This document shows positions 55,153 through 63,963 of a DNA stretch of 64,000 nucleotides, in pieces (position 1 is the first letter of the stretch; the number at the start of each line of letters is the position of its first letter). The stretch spans positions 1 through 64,000 of the forward strand of contig NZ_STGJ01000002.1 of assembly GCF_004919095.1 (NCBI RefSeq). The letters are read 5' to 3'. The position numbers and the translations under genes are program-made. Source of the DNA: Crenobacter intestini. Its GTDB lineage: Bacteria; Pseudomonadota; Gammaproteobacteria; Burkholderiales; Chromobacteriaceae. A model generated the notes under the pieces. The model saw nothing but the letters and a program-made list of their open reading frames with translations, ran no database searches and was not told the DNA's origin.

Positions 55153-56679
55153 TCAGGCGTGGCGCGGGGCGAGACGGTCGCTGATCGAGATCAGGCGGCC
55201 GCCGTGCTCGGCGCCTCCCGAGGCGGCCTGCTCGCCGGCGAGCGGGCTGATGAACAGGTAGAGCGTTGGCTTGCCCGGCAGCGGCAGGCGCAGCGCCTTG
55301 ATGTCGCAGGAGATCAGGCTGCCGTCCAGTGCATGCACGCGGCACAGCAGCGGCGGGATTTCACCGTCCAGCTGGCGGGACTGGGTCAGCAGCAGCAGGC
55401 GGCGTGCGGTCGCGTCCGAGCTTTCGACGATGTCGGACAGGTGCTTGCCGACCAGGGTCGCCGAGTGTTGTGCCTTCAGGAGCGCGGTCGCCGCGGCATT
55501 GGCGTCGGAGAGCTGGCCGTCGCGGACCAGCAGCATCGCCGACGGCGATTGCGCGAACACCAGGTCGAGCTGGTGTTCGACCTGGCGCAGCGCCTCGATC
55601 GAGGTGTTCTTGCCGTGTGCGAGCTGGTTGACCGCGCGGGTCAGGAAGGCGACCTCGTCGTTGCCGCGGGTTTCCAGCAGCGCGGTCTGGCCCGGGCGGG
55701 TCAGGCCGTGCACCGACTGCAGTAGCGCGCCCAGACGGCGGCTGATCAGCGCGTGGACGACGCCCCAGGCGACGAGGCCGAGCAGCAGGGTGCCGCCGAC
55801 GGCGATCAGCGCGATCTGCGCGAGTTTTTCCGAAGCGAGGCGCGACATGTCGCGCGGCTGGCTGCTGCCCAACAGCAGCGCGGGCTTGCCGTCCAGGCTG
55901 GGGATCGCGTTCCAGGTCTGGGTGGTGGCGTCGTCGCGGAAGATCAGCAGCTCGTCGCTGGCCGGTTCGCGCTTGCCGACCCAGTGCAGGACCTGGTCGG
56001 GCAGGTCGCGGGCGGTGATCGGCACCACGCGCGCGAGCGTCGCGCTGTACGCGCCCTTGGTCTGCAGCAGCAGCTTGTCGGCCGCCACCCCGGTCACCAG
56101 GTAGCCTGCCGGGCCGCCCTGGCGGCTGGCCGGGCGGATCTGCGCGATCGACACGTAGTACGGGCCGCGCGCGAGGCGGACGACGCCGCCGCTGACCTTC
56201 TTGCCCTGGCGGACCGCCTGCGTGAAGATGCGGCCGAACGAAGTGGCCGGGTCGAGTTCGCGGGTGAGCATCAGCTCGTCGCGGAACACGCCCTTGCCGC
56301 CCCACTCGGCGGTGGTCATCAGGTCGCCGCGCGGGTCGAAGACGGCGAGGAAGTCGAGCCCGAGCGCGTTGTGCGTGCGCGAGTCGAGGAAGGCGTTCAG
56401 CCGCTGCGGGTCGGCGCCGGTCGCGTACAGGTAGGCGTCGTCCCAGTTGGCCAGGCTGTCGGCCTGGCGCTCAAGCGCCGCGGCGGCCTCGACAAACAGG
56501 TCGCGGGTGTGTTCGGCCTGCGCGCGGGCGGCCTGCTGTTCGCTCTGCGCGATGGCCGGGCGCAGCGCGTACTGGCCGTACAGCCAGATCGCCGCGGCGA
56601 GCGCAAGCGACAGCAGCCCCAGCGTCAGCGCGATGCGGTGTGCCAGCTTGGCCGGCATCAGGGTGGATAGCCAAGACAA
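55153..56679 (-). CDS. CHASE4-PAS membrane receptor without a recognisable output domain
   Basis: The 508-residue protein has a first membrane helix (about residues 15-35), a large periplasmic CHASE4-like sensor (about 40-285, with ANWDDAYLYA and LDFLAVFDPRGDL), and a second helix (IALIAVGGTLLLGLVAWGVV). A HAMP-like or coiled linker and a PAS-like domain (about 370-485, LDLVFAQSPSAMLLVRDGQL) follow. It then stops: no GGDEF, EAL, kinase or methyl-accepting module follows. The start is TTG (56677-56679), supported by GAGGAGGAG six bases upstream; the next ATG is seven codons in. The likely partner is the adjacent GGDEF-EAL protein, but that is inference. Confidence 0.85.
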   Translation of the reverse strand: MSWLSTLMPAKLAHRIALTLGLLSLALAAAIWLYGQYALRPAIAQSEQQAARAQAEHTRDLFVEAAAALERQADSLANWDDAYLYATGADPQRLNAFLDSRTHNALGLDFLAVFDPRGDLMTTAEWGGKGVFRDELMLTRELDPATSFGRIFTQAVRQGKKVSGGVVRLARGPYYVSIAQIRPASRQGGPAGYLVTGVAADKLLLQTKGAYSATLARVVPITARDLPDQVLHWVGKREPASDELLIFRDDATTQTWNAIPSLDGKPALLLGSSQPRDMSRLASEKLAQIALIAVGGTLLLGLVAWGVVHALISRRLGALLQSVHGLTRPGQTALLETRGNDEVAFLTRAVNQLAHGKNTSIEALRQVEHQLDLVFAQSPSAMLLVRDGQLSDANAAATALLKAQHSATLVGKHLSDIVESSDATARRLLLLTQSRQLDGEIPPLLCRVHALDGSLISCDIKALRLPLPGKPTLYLFISPLAGEQAASGGAEHGGRLISISDRLAPRHA

Positions 56680-56776
56680 GGTAATCTCCTCCTCGTGCCC
56701 CGGCCTTTCTTTAGGTGGCCGGTGTGCGGATTTTGTGTATGCGCGGCAATGCCGCAGGGATGCCCCAGCCTGAGTT

Positions 56777-56782
56777 TATAAT
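56777..56782 (+). promoter_or_regulatory. Perfect -10 hexamer, probable bioHC promoter
   Basis: TATAAT in the 246-bp gap between the divergent CHASE4 gene and bioH, 143 bp upstream of the chosen bioH start. There is no matching -35. The long leader has no recognised riboswitch. Confidence 0.4.
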
Positions 56783-56925
56783 GACGATGGTGTTTCCTGT
56801 CTAGGGTGGCCGTGCAGGATCTGCGCAATGCGGCCACCGACTGTCGCGCGCCGCCAACGGCTGGCCCTGCCTTTCCTTTCCGGCGGACTCTTGCGAGAAT
56901 GCCCGCTTTGCGATTGCCAGCAGCG

Positions 56926-57705
56926 ATGCCAGTGCCAGTGATGGAGTGTTATGCCGAAACGCGGGGCCGCGGCCCCGACCTCGTGCTCTTGCACGGCTGG
57001 GGCTTGCACGGCGGCGTGTTCGACGCGCTGGCCGACCGCCTCGCCGATCACTACTGCGTGCACGCGGTCGACCTGCCCGGCCACGGCGCCTCCGGCGCGG
57101 TCGGGGTGTTCGACGCGGCGGCGGTCGCCGACGCGCTCGCCGCGCAGTTCCCGCTGCCGGTGCATGTGCTGGGCTGGTCGCTCGGCGGCCTGGTCGCCCA
57201 GCACTGGGCGGCGCGCCACCCGTCCCGGGTGCTGAGCCTCGCGCTGGTGTCGACCAGCCCGCGCTTTGTCAGCGGCCCGGACTGGCCGCACGCGCAGGAC
57301 GCCGCCGCCATGCGCGCGGTCGCCGACGCGCTTGGCGGGCAGTTCGAGCGCACGCTGGAGAATTTCCTCTCCCTGCAGACGCTGGGCGCGCCGCACGCGC
57401 GCGAGCTTGCGCGCGCGCTGTCGGCCTCGCTGTTCGCGCACGGCCGCCCGCAGGGGCTGCTGCCGGCGCTCGAATGCCTGCTCTCCGACGACGCCCGCCC
57501 GCTTGCCCGCGACATCCTTGCGCCGACGCTGGTGTTGGGCGGCGAGCGCGACCGCATCACGCCGCCCGGCGCCAGCCGCTGGCTGGCGGAACACCTGCCG
57601 CACGGGACGCTGCACATGTTCGGGCAGGCGTCCCACCTTCCCTTTGTTTCCCACGCCGCGGCCTTCGAGGCCTGCCTGCGGCAACACCTGGACCATCACG
57701 CATGA
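56926..57705 (+). CDS. bioH: Pimeloyl-ACP methyl ester carboxylesterase
   Basis: BioH removes the methyl group from pimeloyl-ACP methyl ester, ending pimelate synthesis. The 259-residue alpha/beta hydrolase has DLVLLHGWGLHGGVFDALA, VDLPGHGASG, the nucleophile elbow GWSLGG (Ser85), the acid region GERDRITPP and the catalytic histidine in GQASHLPFVS, matching E. coli BioH (256 residues). The ATG at 56926 gives the family length; in-frame starts at 56806 and 56899 would add residues without similarity. Its stop overlaps the bioC start (ATGA). Confidence 0.94.
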   Translation: MPVPVMECYAETRGRGPDLVLLHGWGLHGGVFDALADRLADHYCVHAVDLPGHGASGAVGVFDAAAVADALAAQFPLPVHVLGWSLGGLVAQHWAARHPSRVLSLALVSTSPRFVSGPDWPHAQDAAAMRAVADALGGQFERTLENFLSLQTLGAPHARELARALSASLFAHGRPQGLLPALECLLSDDARPLARDILAPTLVLGGERDRITPPGASRWLAEHLPHGTLHMFGQASHLPFVSHAAAFEACLRQHLDHHA

Positions 57706-58604
57706 GCGAAGCGTTTTACACCGACAAGGCGCGGGTACGCGCGTCCTTCGAGAAGGCCGCGGCGAGCTACGACGGCGCCGCCGTGCTGCAGCGCGAGGTC
57801 TCCGACCGCATGGACGAGCGGCTCGGCGTGATCCGCCACACGCCCCTGACCGTGCTCGACGCGGGCTCCGGCACCGGTTACGGCGCAGCCGCGCTGCGCG
57901 CGCGCTACCCGGACGCGCGGGTGGTCGAGCTCGACATCGCGCACGCGATGCTCGCCGCGTCGCGCGGCAAGCAGTCGGCCGCGCGCTCCCTGGTCGGGCG
58001 GCTGTTCTCGCGCGCGCGGCCGTGGCAGGTGTGTGCCGACGTCGAGGCCCTGCCGCTGGCCGACGCCAGCGTCGACATGGTGTGGTCGAACCTGGCGATC
58101 CAGTGGCTGAACGAGCCGGACAAGGTGTTCGCCGAGTTCCGCCGCGTCTTGAAGCCGGACGGCCTCCTGATGTTCTCGACGCTGGGGCCGGACACGCTGT
58201 CCGAACTACGCGCGGCGTTCGCCGGGCAGGACGCGGCCACCCACGTCAACCGCTTCCTCGACATGCACGACTTGGGCGACGCGCTGTCGCGCGCCGGTTT
58301 CGCGCAGCCGGTGATGGACATGGAAAAGATCGTGCTCACCTACGCGCAGATGCGGGACGTGCTGCGCGACCTCAAGGCGATCGGCGCGCACAACTCGACC
58401 GCCGGGCGCAGTGCCGGGCTGACCGGCAAGCATTTCTGGCGGCGCGTCGAGGCCGCGTACGACGCGCAGCGCAAGGAAGGCGTGCTGCCGGCGACCTATG
58501 AGGTCGTCTACGGCCACGCCTGGCGCGCCGCGCCGCTCCCTGGCCGCCTCGCCGACGGCCGCCAGGTCATCGAATTTGTCAGGCCCGCCCGAACGGCGTC
58601 CTGA
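57702..58604 (+). CDS. bioC: Malonyl-ACP O-methyltransferase
   Basis: BioC methylates malonyl-ACP (or malonyl-CoA) so that the fatty acid machinery can extend it to pimeloyl-ACP methyl ester. The 300-residue SAM enzyme has VRASFEKAAASYDGAAVLQ at the N-terminus, motif I VLDAGSGTGYGAAALRARYP, DVEALPLADASVDMVWSNLA, and the IQWLNEPDKVFAEFRRVLKP segment that is diagnostic for BioC. The ATGA overlap with bioH and their joint role make a two-gene operon. Confidence 0.96.
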   Translation: MSEAFYTDKARVRASFEKAAASYDGAAVLQREVSDRMDERLGVIRHTPLTVLDAGSGTGYGAAALRARYPDARVVELDIAHAMLAASRGKQSAARSLVGRLFSRARPWQVCADVEALPLADASVDMVWSNLAIQWLNEPDKVFAEFRRVLKPDGLLMFSTLGPDTLSELRAAFAGQDAATHVNRFLDMHDLGDALSRAGFAQPVMDMEKIVLTYAQMRDVLRDLKAIGAHNSTAGRSAGLTGKHFWRRVEAAYDAQRKEGVLPATYEVVYGHAWRAAPLPGRLADGRQVIEFVRPARTAS

Positions 58605-58655
58605 GCTTGGCGCGCCCGCTTGCTGGGCGCGCCGGATCTTGCAGGTAGAGGAACC

Positions 58656-59618
58656 ATGAAGTTGCATACCCTGGCCGGCGCCTTGCTGGCCGCCACGCTC
58701 GCCGGTTGCGCGAGTACCCGCCCCGAACCGATTCCGTCCCCCCCGACCCCGCCGGCGACCACGACCGCGCCGCAGGCGCAGGTGCCGGACAAGCCGTCCG
58801 CCCCGGTGCACGCCGCCCCCGCGCACAAGGTGCGCAAGCCCAGGGTCGCCCTCGCGCTGGGCGGCGGCGCCGCCAAGGGCTTCGCGCATATCGGCGTGAT
58901 CAAGGTGCTCGAGGCGAACGGCATCAAGCCCGATATCGTCACCGGCACCAGTGCGGGCGCGGTGGTCGGCGCGCTGTACGCGTCCGGGCTGACCCCGTAC
59001 CAGTTGCAACTGCGCGCGATGAAGCTCGACGAGAGCGCGCTGACCGACTACACGCTGTCGACCTCCGGCGTGATCAAGGGCGAGAAGCTCGCCGAATACG
59101 TGAACCGGCAGGTGAAGGGGCGGCCGCTGGAGAAGCTCGCCAAGCCGTTCGGCGCGGTCGCCACCGAACTCGACACCGGCCGCCGCGTGGTGTTCCGCAC
59201 CGGCAACACCGGCAGCGCGGTGCGCGCGTCGGCCAGCATCCCCAACGTGTTCCTGCCGGTACAGATGCACGGCAAGCGCTATGTCGACGGCGGGCTGGTC
59301 AGCCCGGTGCCGGTCAGCGCGGCGCGCGAGATGGGCGCCGACATCGTGATCGCGGTCGACATCTCGGCGCGGCCGTCCGGCGGCAGCACGGGCTTTTTGT
59401 CCCTGCTCGACCAGAGCCTGAACATCATGAGCCAGAGCGCGCTCAGGGCCGAGCTGAAGGACGCCGACGTCACCCTGCGCCCGCAGGTCGGCGCCATCGG
59501 CGCAACCGGCTTCGACGGCCGCCACCGCGCGATCCTCGAGGGCGAGAAGGTCGCACGGATGGGGTTGCCGGCGATACGCCATGCCATAAAACTAAAAGAG
59601 CAGGCGCTACAGAAGTAA
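58656..59618 (+). CDS. Patatin-like phospholipase lipoprotein
   Basis: The 320-residue precursor has a lipobox LAGC (Cys18), a proline- and alanine-rich linker, and a patatin domain. The oxyanion loop is LGGGAAKGFAHIGV, the nucleophile motif GTSAG (Ser99), and the dyad aspartate lies in YVDGGL (Asp211). It should be a membrane-anchored acyl hydrolase, resembling RssA-like patatins. Substrate and role are not known. AGAGGAA precedes the ATG at 58656. It follows bioC on the same strand after 51 bp. Confidence 0.92.
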   Translation: MKLHTLAGALLAATLAGCASTRPEPIPSPPTPPATTTAPQAQVPDKPSAPVHAAPAHKVRKPRVALALGGGAAKGFAHIGVIKVLEANGIKPDIVTGTSAGAVVGALYASGLTPYQLQLRAMKLDESALTDYTLSTSGVIKGEKLAEYVNRQVKGRPLEKLAKPFGAVATELDTGRRVVFRTGNTGSAVRASASIPNVFLPVQMHGKRYVDGGLVSPVPVSAAREMGADIVIAVDISARPSGGSTGFLSLLDQSLNIMSQSALRAELKDADVTLRPQVGAIGATGFDGRHRAILEGEKVARMGLPAIRHAIKLKEQALQK

Positions 59619-59627
59619 TGGCATAAT
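59619..59627 (+). promoter_or_regulatory. Extended -10 for the GST-like gene (candidate)
   Basis: TGGCATAAT (TGN plus CATAAT) directly follows the patatin gene and lies 103 bp upstream of the GST-like ATG. No clear -35. Confidence 0.3.
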
Positions 59628-59730
59628 CCGGGGTGGTCGCGCTGCGCCGCGACGGATAGGCAGATTGCTTGCCGACACGGCCGACGCAGTGGCTATGCTG
59701 TTGCTAGTTCCTGCTCAGGAGTTGCCACCG

Positions 59731-60387
59731 ATGATCGTCCTCTACGGCGTTGCGCTGTCCCCCTACTACAACAAGGTCAAGATCGCCCTGATCGAGAAGG
59801 GCGTGAACTTCGAGGAAGTGTTCACCCCGCCGTCGCGCGAGGAGACCTTCCTCGCCAAGAGCCCGATGGGCAAGATTCCCTACGTCGAGATCAACGGCTA
59901 CGCGCTGGCCGAGTCGACCGCGATCCTCGAGTGGCTGGAAGACGCGTACCCGACCGCGGCGCTGCTGCCGCCGGCGCCGAACGCGCGCGCGCGTTCCCGC
60001 GAGCTGATGCAGCTGATCGAGCTTTACCTCGTCGAGCCTGCGCGGCCGCTGACCGCGCACCTGGTGTTCGGCGCGCCGCTGGAGGACGCGCAGCGCGCGC
60101 AGGCGGACGAGGCGATCCGGCGGGGCGTCGCCGCGGTCAGCCGGATTGTGCGCGTGAACCCCTGGCTTGCCGGCGAGGACTTCAGCTACGCCGACATCGT
60201 CGCGGCGAGCTTCTTCCCGCAGCTCTCGCAGGTGACCGGACAGGTGCTGGGCGAAAACCTGCTCGCCGCGCTGCCGGCGCTGGACGACTACCTCGCGCGG
60301 CTGGGGCAGCGGCCGAGCGTCGCGCGCACCTGGGCCGACCGCGACGCCGCGCTCGCCGCCTTCATGGCGAGGAGAGGCGCGTCCTGA
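59731..60387 (+). CDS. Glutathione S-transferase family protein
   Basis: The 218-residue protein has an N-terminal thioredoxin-like domain (MIVLYGVALSPYYNKVKIAL, with PYYNK replacing the usual active-site Ser/Cys context), the glutathione-binding GKIPYVEINGYALAESTAIL (cis-Pro then ES), and an all-helical C-terminal domain ending AARTW-like. It fits the cytosolic GST group. Whether it conjugates electrophiles or acts as a regulator is unclear. AGGAG precedes the ATG at 59731; an upstream frame would add 22 residues. Confidence 0.88.
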   Translation: MIVLYGVALSPYYNKVKIALIEKGVNFEEVFTPPSREETFLAKSPMGKIPYVEINGYALAESTAILEWLEDAYPTAALLPPAPNARARSRELMQLIELYLVEPARPLTAHLVFGAPLEDAQRAQADEAIRRGVAAVSRIVRVNPWLAGEDFSYADIVAASFFPQLSQVTGQVLGENLLAALPALDDYLARLGQRPSVARTWADRDAALAAFMARRGAS

Positions 60388-60400
60388 CGCGGTTTTTCCT

Positions 60401-61462
60401 TCATTCCTCTTCCCATTCGAACTCGAGCTGGCGGCCGGCATCGTCGCCGGCGAGCCGGCAACCCAAGCCGAGCAGGCGCACCGCACGGCCGCCGCCGCGC
60501 GCGTGCGCGGTGTCGAGCAGCCGCCCGAAGCCGGGCAGCGACAGCTGGCTCGCCGTGTGTTCGACCGTGGTCTGGCTGAAGTCGGCGAACTTGACCTTGA
60601 CCACCAGCGCGCGGATAGCCGGGTCGCCGGCACGGCTGAGCCTCGCCTTCAGGCGGGCGAGCAGCTCGGGCGTCTCGGCGCGGCAGGCGGCGAGTGTCGG
60701 CAGGTCGCGCGCGTAGGTCTCCTCGACGCTGACCGACTTGCGCACCCGCTCGGTTTCGACCTCGCGGGGGTCGACCCCGTGCGCGAGCTCGATCAGGCGC
60801 GCACCGAAGCGGCCGAACTCGCGCTCGAGGAGCGTCGGGTCGGCGCCGATCAGGTCGGCGCCGTTAAAGAGCCCCATCGCCTCCAGACGGCCGGCGGTGA
60901 CGCGGCCGACCCCCCAGAAGCGTGCGAGCGGCAGCGCCGCGGCAAACGCCGCCGCGTCGGCGGGGCGCACCACGTACTGGCCGTCCGGCTTGTTCCAGTC
61001 GGAGGCGACCTTGGCGAGAAACTTGTTGGGGGCGACGCCGGCCGACGCGGTGATGCCGACTTCTTCACGGATGCGACGGCGGATTTCTTCGGCCATCAGC
61101 GTCGCGCTGCCGCGGCACAGCGTCACCCCGCTGACGTCGAGGTAGGCCTCGTCGAGCGACAAGGGTTCGATGCGCCCGGTGAACGCCTGGTAGATCGCGT
61201 GCACCTGGCGGCTTGCCTCGCGGTAGCGCGCCATGTCGCCCGGCACGATCAGCAGTTGTGGGCAGCGCCTGAGCGCGGTCGCCGACGCCATCGCCGAGTG
61301 GATGCCGTAGCGGCGCGCGACGTAGTTGCAGGTGGCGATCACGCCGCGGGTGTGCGGGCTGCCGCCGACGGCGAGCGGGATGTCGCGCCATTCGGGGTGG
61401 TCGCGCATCTCGACCGATGCGTAGAACGCGTCGCAGTCGACGTGGATGATCTTGCGCTGCAC
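60401..61462 (-). CDS. dinB: DNA polymerase IV
   Basis: DinB is the Y-family polymerase for translesion synthesis. The 353-residue protein has KIIHVDCDAFYASVEMRDHP with the first catalytic aspartate, the SLDEAYLDVSG motif with the second Asp-Glu pair, the palm/thumb segment GITASAGVAPNKFLAKVASD, and the little-finger region RKSVSVEETYARDL. The start is GTG at 61460-61462, six bases after the SelW-like stop, so the two are transcribed together. No LexA box was recognised upstream. Confidence 0.95.
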   Translation of the reverse strand: MQRKIIHVDCDAFYASVEMRDHPEWRDIPLAVGGSPHTRGVIATCNYVARRYGIHSAMASATALRRCPQLLIVPGDMARYREASRQVHAIYQAFTGRIEPLSLDEAYLDVSGVTLCRGSATLMAEEIRRRIREEVGITASAGVAPNKFLAKVASDWNKPDGQYVVRPADAAAFAAALPLARFWGVGRVTAGRLEAMGLFNGADLIGADPTLLEREFGRFGARLIELAHGVDPREVETERVRKSVSVEETYARDLPTLAACRAETPELLARLKARLSRAGDPAIRALVVKVKFADFSQTTVEHTASQLSLPGFGRLLDTAHARGGGRAVRLLGLGCRLAGDDAGRQLEFEWEEE

Positions 61463-61468
61463 CGGGCG

Positions 61469-61762
61469 TCAGGCGGGACGGGTATCGCTATGGCCGAGCG
61501 GCTTGTCCGGCGCGACGAGGTCGCGCACGCGCTGCTTGATCTCGCGCAGCTCCGGGAAGCCGCCGTCGCGCTTGCGGTCCCACAGCAGGGTGTCGCCGCA
61601 GTGGACGGTGAACACGCCGCCCGAGCCCGGCGACAGCGTGACGCCGCCCAGTTCCTGCTCGAAGGTGGTCAGCAATTCCTGCGCGAGCCAGGCGGCGCGC
61701 AGCAGCCAGCGGCAGCCGGTGCAGTAGCGGATTTCCAGGCGGGGAAGGGCGGGGTGGTCCAT
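61469..61762 (-). CDS. SelT/SelW/SelH family (Rdx) thioredoxin-fold protein
   Basis: The 97-residue protein belongs to the Rdx family: the redox motif CTGC (Cys14, Cys17) sits in RLEIRYCTGCRWLLRAAWLA, and GGVFTVHCGDTLLWDRKRDGGFPE follows. In this family selenocysteine replaces the second cysteine in some organisms; here it is an ordinary Cys codon. A redox role is likely, target unknown. The ATG at 61760-61762 fits the family length. It is the first gene of a unit with dinB. Confidence 0.9.
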   Translation of the reverse strand: MDHPALPRLEIRYCTGCRWLLRAAWLAQELLTTFEQELGGVTLSPGSGGVFTVHCGDTLLWDRKRDGGFPELREIKQRVRDLVAPDKPLGHSDTRPA

Positions 61763-62041
61763 CGTGGCGGTCCGTTCGGTTCGAGGCAGGCCCGATGGTA
61801 GCCTATCCGACGCCGTCCGCGCTCCCCGGTACTGCATGTCTGCCCGTGAGGGCAGCCCTCCTCCATCTCATTATTCTTCAGGTGTTGCCTGGCGAGGGGA
61901 TGCGGCCGGACGGCGTCACACTGGAGGCGGCCAACGCTCCAGTTCAGTCATTGTGCATATCTAAGCGGTTCGTGTAAAGCAAATCTGGATGTTGTCAGAC
62001 AAAAATGACCGGTTGTCGCGGATCTGCGACGCGAAAAATCG
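61763..62041. other. Non-coding region upstream of glpQ
   Basis: No credible gene is seen. It contains a small hairpin TGCCC-GTGA-GGGCA near 61843 and the 11-bp palindrome TTGTC-A-GACAA at 61992-62002. Base composition is clearly more AT-rich from about 61930 onward, as expected for the promoter region of glpQ. Confidence 0.55.
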
Positions 62042-62059
62042 CTGTCATCTTGCTGTCAC
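62042..62059 (+). promoter_or_regulatory. PHO box (PhoB binding site) upstream of glpQ
   Basis: CTGTCATCTTGCTGTCAC consists of two 7-bp repeats, CTGTCAT and CTGTCAC, 11 bp apart, as in the PhoB consensus. It lies 69 bp before the GTG start and would replace the -35 of a PhoB-activated promoter. Confidence 0.8.
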
Positions 62060-62127
62060 CAAAACTTCTCGTGGCTGAAATATGCGCAAGGAATAATCTG
62101 TGGGTCATCCACCCGCGGAGTATCCCC

Positions 62128-63288
62128 GTGAAGCGAACCCTGATTTGTGCTGCCGCGCTGGCGGCGTTTGCCCTGCCGAATGCCTACGCAGCGAAGGCTG
62201 CCGGCTGGCCGACCCTGGACGGCAAGGCGCCGCTGGTGATCGCGCACCGCGGCGCGTCCGGCTACCTGCCCGAGCACACGCTGGAAGCGTACGCGCGCGC
62301 CGTCGAACTGGGCGCCGACTATATCGAGCCGGACCTGGTGTCGACCAAGGACGGTGTGCTGATCGCGCGCCACGAGCCGAACCTGAAGGACACCACCGAC
62401 GTCGCCAGCCGTCCCGAGTTCGCCGACCGCAAGAAGAAGGTGAAGGTCGACGGCAAGGAAGAGGAAGGCTGGTTCGCGTCCGACTTCACGCTGGCCGAGA
62501 TCAAGACCCTGCGCGCGGTGCAGCAGCGTGCCGACCGCCCGCAGCAGTACAACGGCCAGTTTTCCATCCCGACCTTCGACGAGATCCTCGTGCTGCGTGC
62601 GCGTTTGGCCAAGGAGAGTGGCCGCAAGATCGGCGTCTATCCGGAAACCAAGCACCCGACCTGGCACCAGGCGCAGCAACTGCCGCTGGAGCGCGCGCTG
62701 GTCGCGAGCCTCAAGAAGGCGGGGCTGAACCGCAAGGACGCGCCGGTGTTCGTGCAGTCGTTCGAGACCGCTAACCTGAAGGCGCTACGCAAGCTGACGC
62801 CGGTGAAGCTGGTGTTCCTGATGGACGCCGACGACGTGGCCGTCGACGGCAAGCTGGTGACCGGCCAGCCGTACGACTTCGTCGTTGCGGGTGACCCGCG
62901 CAGCTACGCCGACCTGACCACGCCTGCCGCGCTGCGCGAGATCCGCCGTTTCGCCGACGGCATCGGCCCGTGGAAGCCGTATCTGATCGCGAGCGAGGGG
63001 ATGGTCGACAAGAAGACCGGCGCCGCCGCCGACGTCAACGGCGACAAGACGGTCGACATGCAGGACCGCACGCTGATCGAACCGTCGACGCTGGTACGCG
63101 ACGCGCACAAGGCCGGCCTGCTCGTCCATGCCTACACCTTCCGCAACGAGCCCAAGCATCTGGCGGCCAACTTCATGGGCGACCCGGCCGAAGAGTACAA
63201 GACCTACTTCGGGCTCGGCGTCGACGGCGTGTTCAGCGACTTCACCGATACCGCCGTCGCGGCACGCCAGTCCATGGCCAAGCGCTGA
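62128..63288 (+). CDS. glpQ: Periplasmic glycerophosphodiester phosphodiesterase
   Basis: GlpQ hydrolyses glycerophosphodiesters to glycerol 3-phosphate and an alcohol, supplying phosphate and carbon. The 386-residue precursor has a signal peptide ending in LPNAYA, then the GDPD TIM barrel: [18 protein letters not shown] (His40, Arg41), the metal-binding [13 protein letters not shown] (Glu67, Asp69), HEPNL, and YPETKHP. The GTG at 62128 is chosen because GCGGAG is seven bases upstream and it yields a clean signal peptide; a longer ATG frame starts inside the regulatory region. The PHO box indicates induction by phosphate starvation. Confidence 0.94.
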   Translation: MKRTLICAAALAAFALPNAYAAKAAGWPTLDGKAPLVIAHRGASGYLPEHTLEAYARAVELGADYIEPDLVSTKDGVLIARHEPNLKDTTDVASRPEFADRKKKVKVDGKEEEGWFASDFTLAEIKTLRAVQQRADRPQQYNGQFSIPTFDEILVLRARLAKESGRKIGVYPETKHPTWHQAQQLPLERALVASLKKAGLNRKDAPVFVQSFETANLKALRKLTPVKLVFLMDADDVAVDGKLVTGQPYDFVVAGDPRSYADLTTPAALREIRRFADGIGPWKPYLIASEGMVDKKTGAAADVNGDKTVDMQDRTLIEPSTLVRDAHKAGLLVHAYTFRNEPKHLAANFMGDPAEEYKTYFGLGVDGVFSDFTDTAVAARQSMAKR

Positions 63289-63301
63289 GCCATCGCCGGC
63301 G

Positions 63302-63781
63302 TCAGTGGTGCGCCGGCATCGCATGCGCGGTGGCGGGGGCGGCCATGCCGTCCTCGACCACCACCTCGACCTTCACCTCGCCGGCCTTCTCGAAGCGCAG
63401 CGTCAGCGGGAAGCGCTCGCCCTTGGCGAGCGGCGCGTTCAGCCCCATCAGCATCACGTGCAGGCCGCCCGGCGCGAAGCGCACGGTCTGCCCGGCAGGC
63501 ACCGCGACGCCGCCTTCGACTTCGCGCATGCGCATCACGCCGTTGTCGTGTACATGGGTGTGCAACTCGGCCTTGTTCGCGCGCGGCGTGGCCGCGCCAA
63601 GCAGGCGGTCTGCCTCCGGCCCGCGGTTGGCAAGCTCGAAGTAGGCGGCGCCGTTGGGCGCGGACGGCGGCAGCAGCCGGCTCCACGCATGGTGGACGGT
63701 CAGTGCGCCGGCCCGGGTTTCGTGGGCGGCGGCGGCCAGCGGCAGGGTGGCGACGAGGGCGGCGAGCAGCAGTTTTTTCAT
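63302..63781 (-). CDS. Copper chaperone PCu(A)C
   Basis: PCu(A)C proteins carry Cu(I) in the periplasm to cytochrome oxidase. The 159-residue precursor has a signal peptide (MKKLLLAALVATLPLAAAA) and the domain with HHAWSRLLPPSAPNGAAYFE and the copper motif: HTHVHDNGVMRMR, then GGLHVMLMG, matching H-M-x(~21)-H-x-M. A His/Met-rich C-terminal tail (HAMPAHH) may bind additional copper. No SCO or oxidase gene is adjacent, apart from the unrelated cytochrome c at 13300. Confidence 0.93.
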   Translation of the reverse strand: MKKLLLAALVATLPLAAAAHETRAGALTVHHAWSRLLPPSAPNGAAYFELANRGPEADRLLGAATPRANKAELHTHVHDNGVMRMREVEGGVAVPAGQTVRFAPGGLHVMLMGLNAPLAKGERFPLTLRFEKAGEVKVEVVVEDGMAAPATAHAMPAHH

Positions 63782-63963
63782 GGCGGGCAAGTCCGGTTCA
63801 TATCACGGCAGAAAGCTACCATAATCCATCCGGCATCGGGTGCGACCGAATGTCGCAGCCGATTTGCCAAGGCGCGACGGCGGTTTGCCTGTTTCCGACC
63901 CGCCCCTGTGCAGCCGCCCCGCTGTCATGAAGAATGGCTGCCTGACCCGACGTCCCCGCTGCC

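Noticed and set aside
61469-61762. Selenoprotein with in-frame UGA
   Set aside because: The redox motif is CTGC with two normal cysteine codons, and the frame has no internal UGA.
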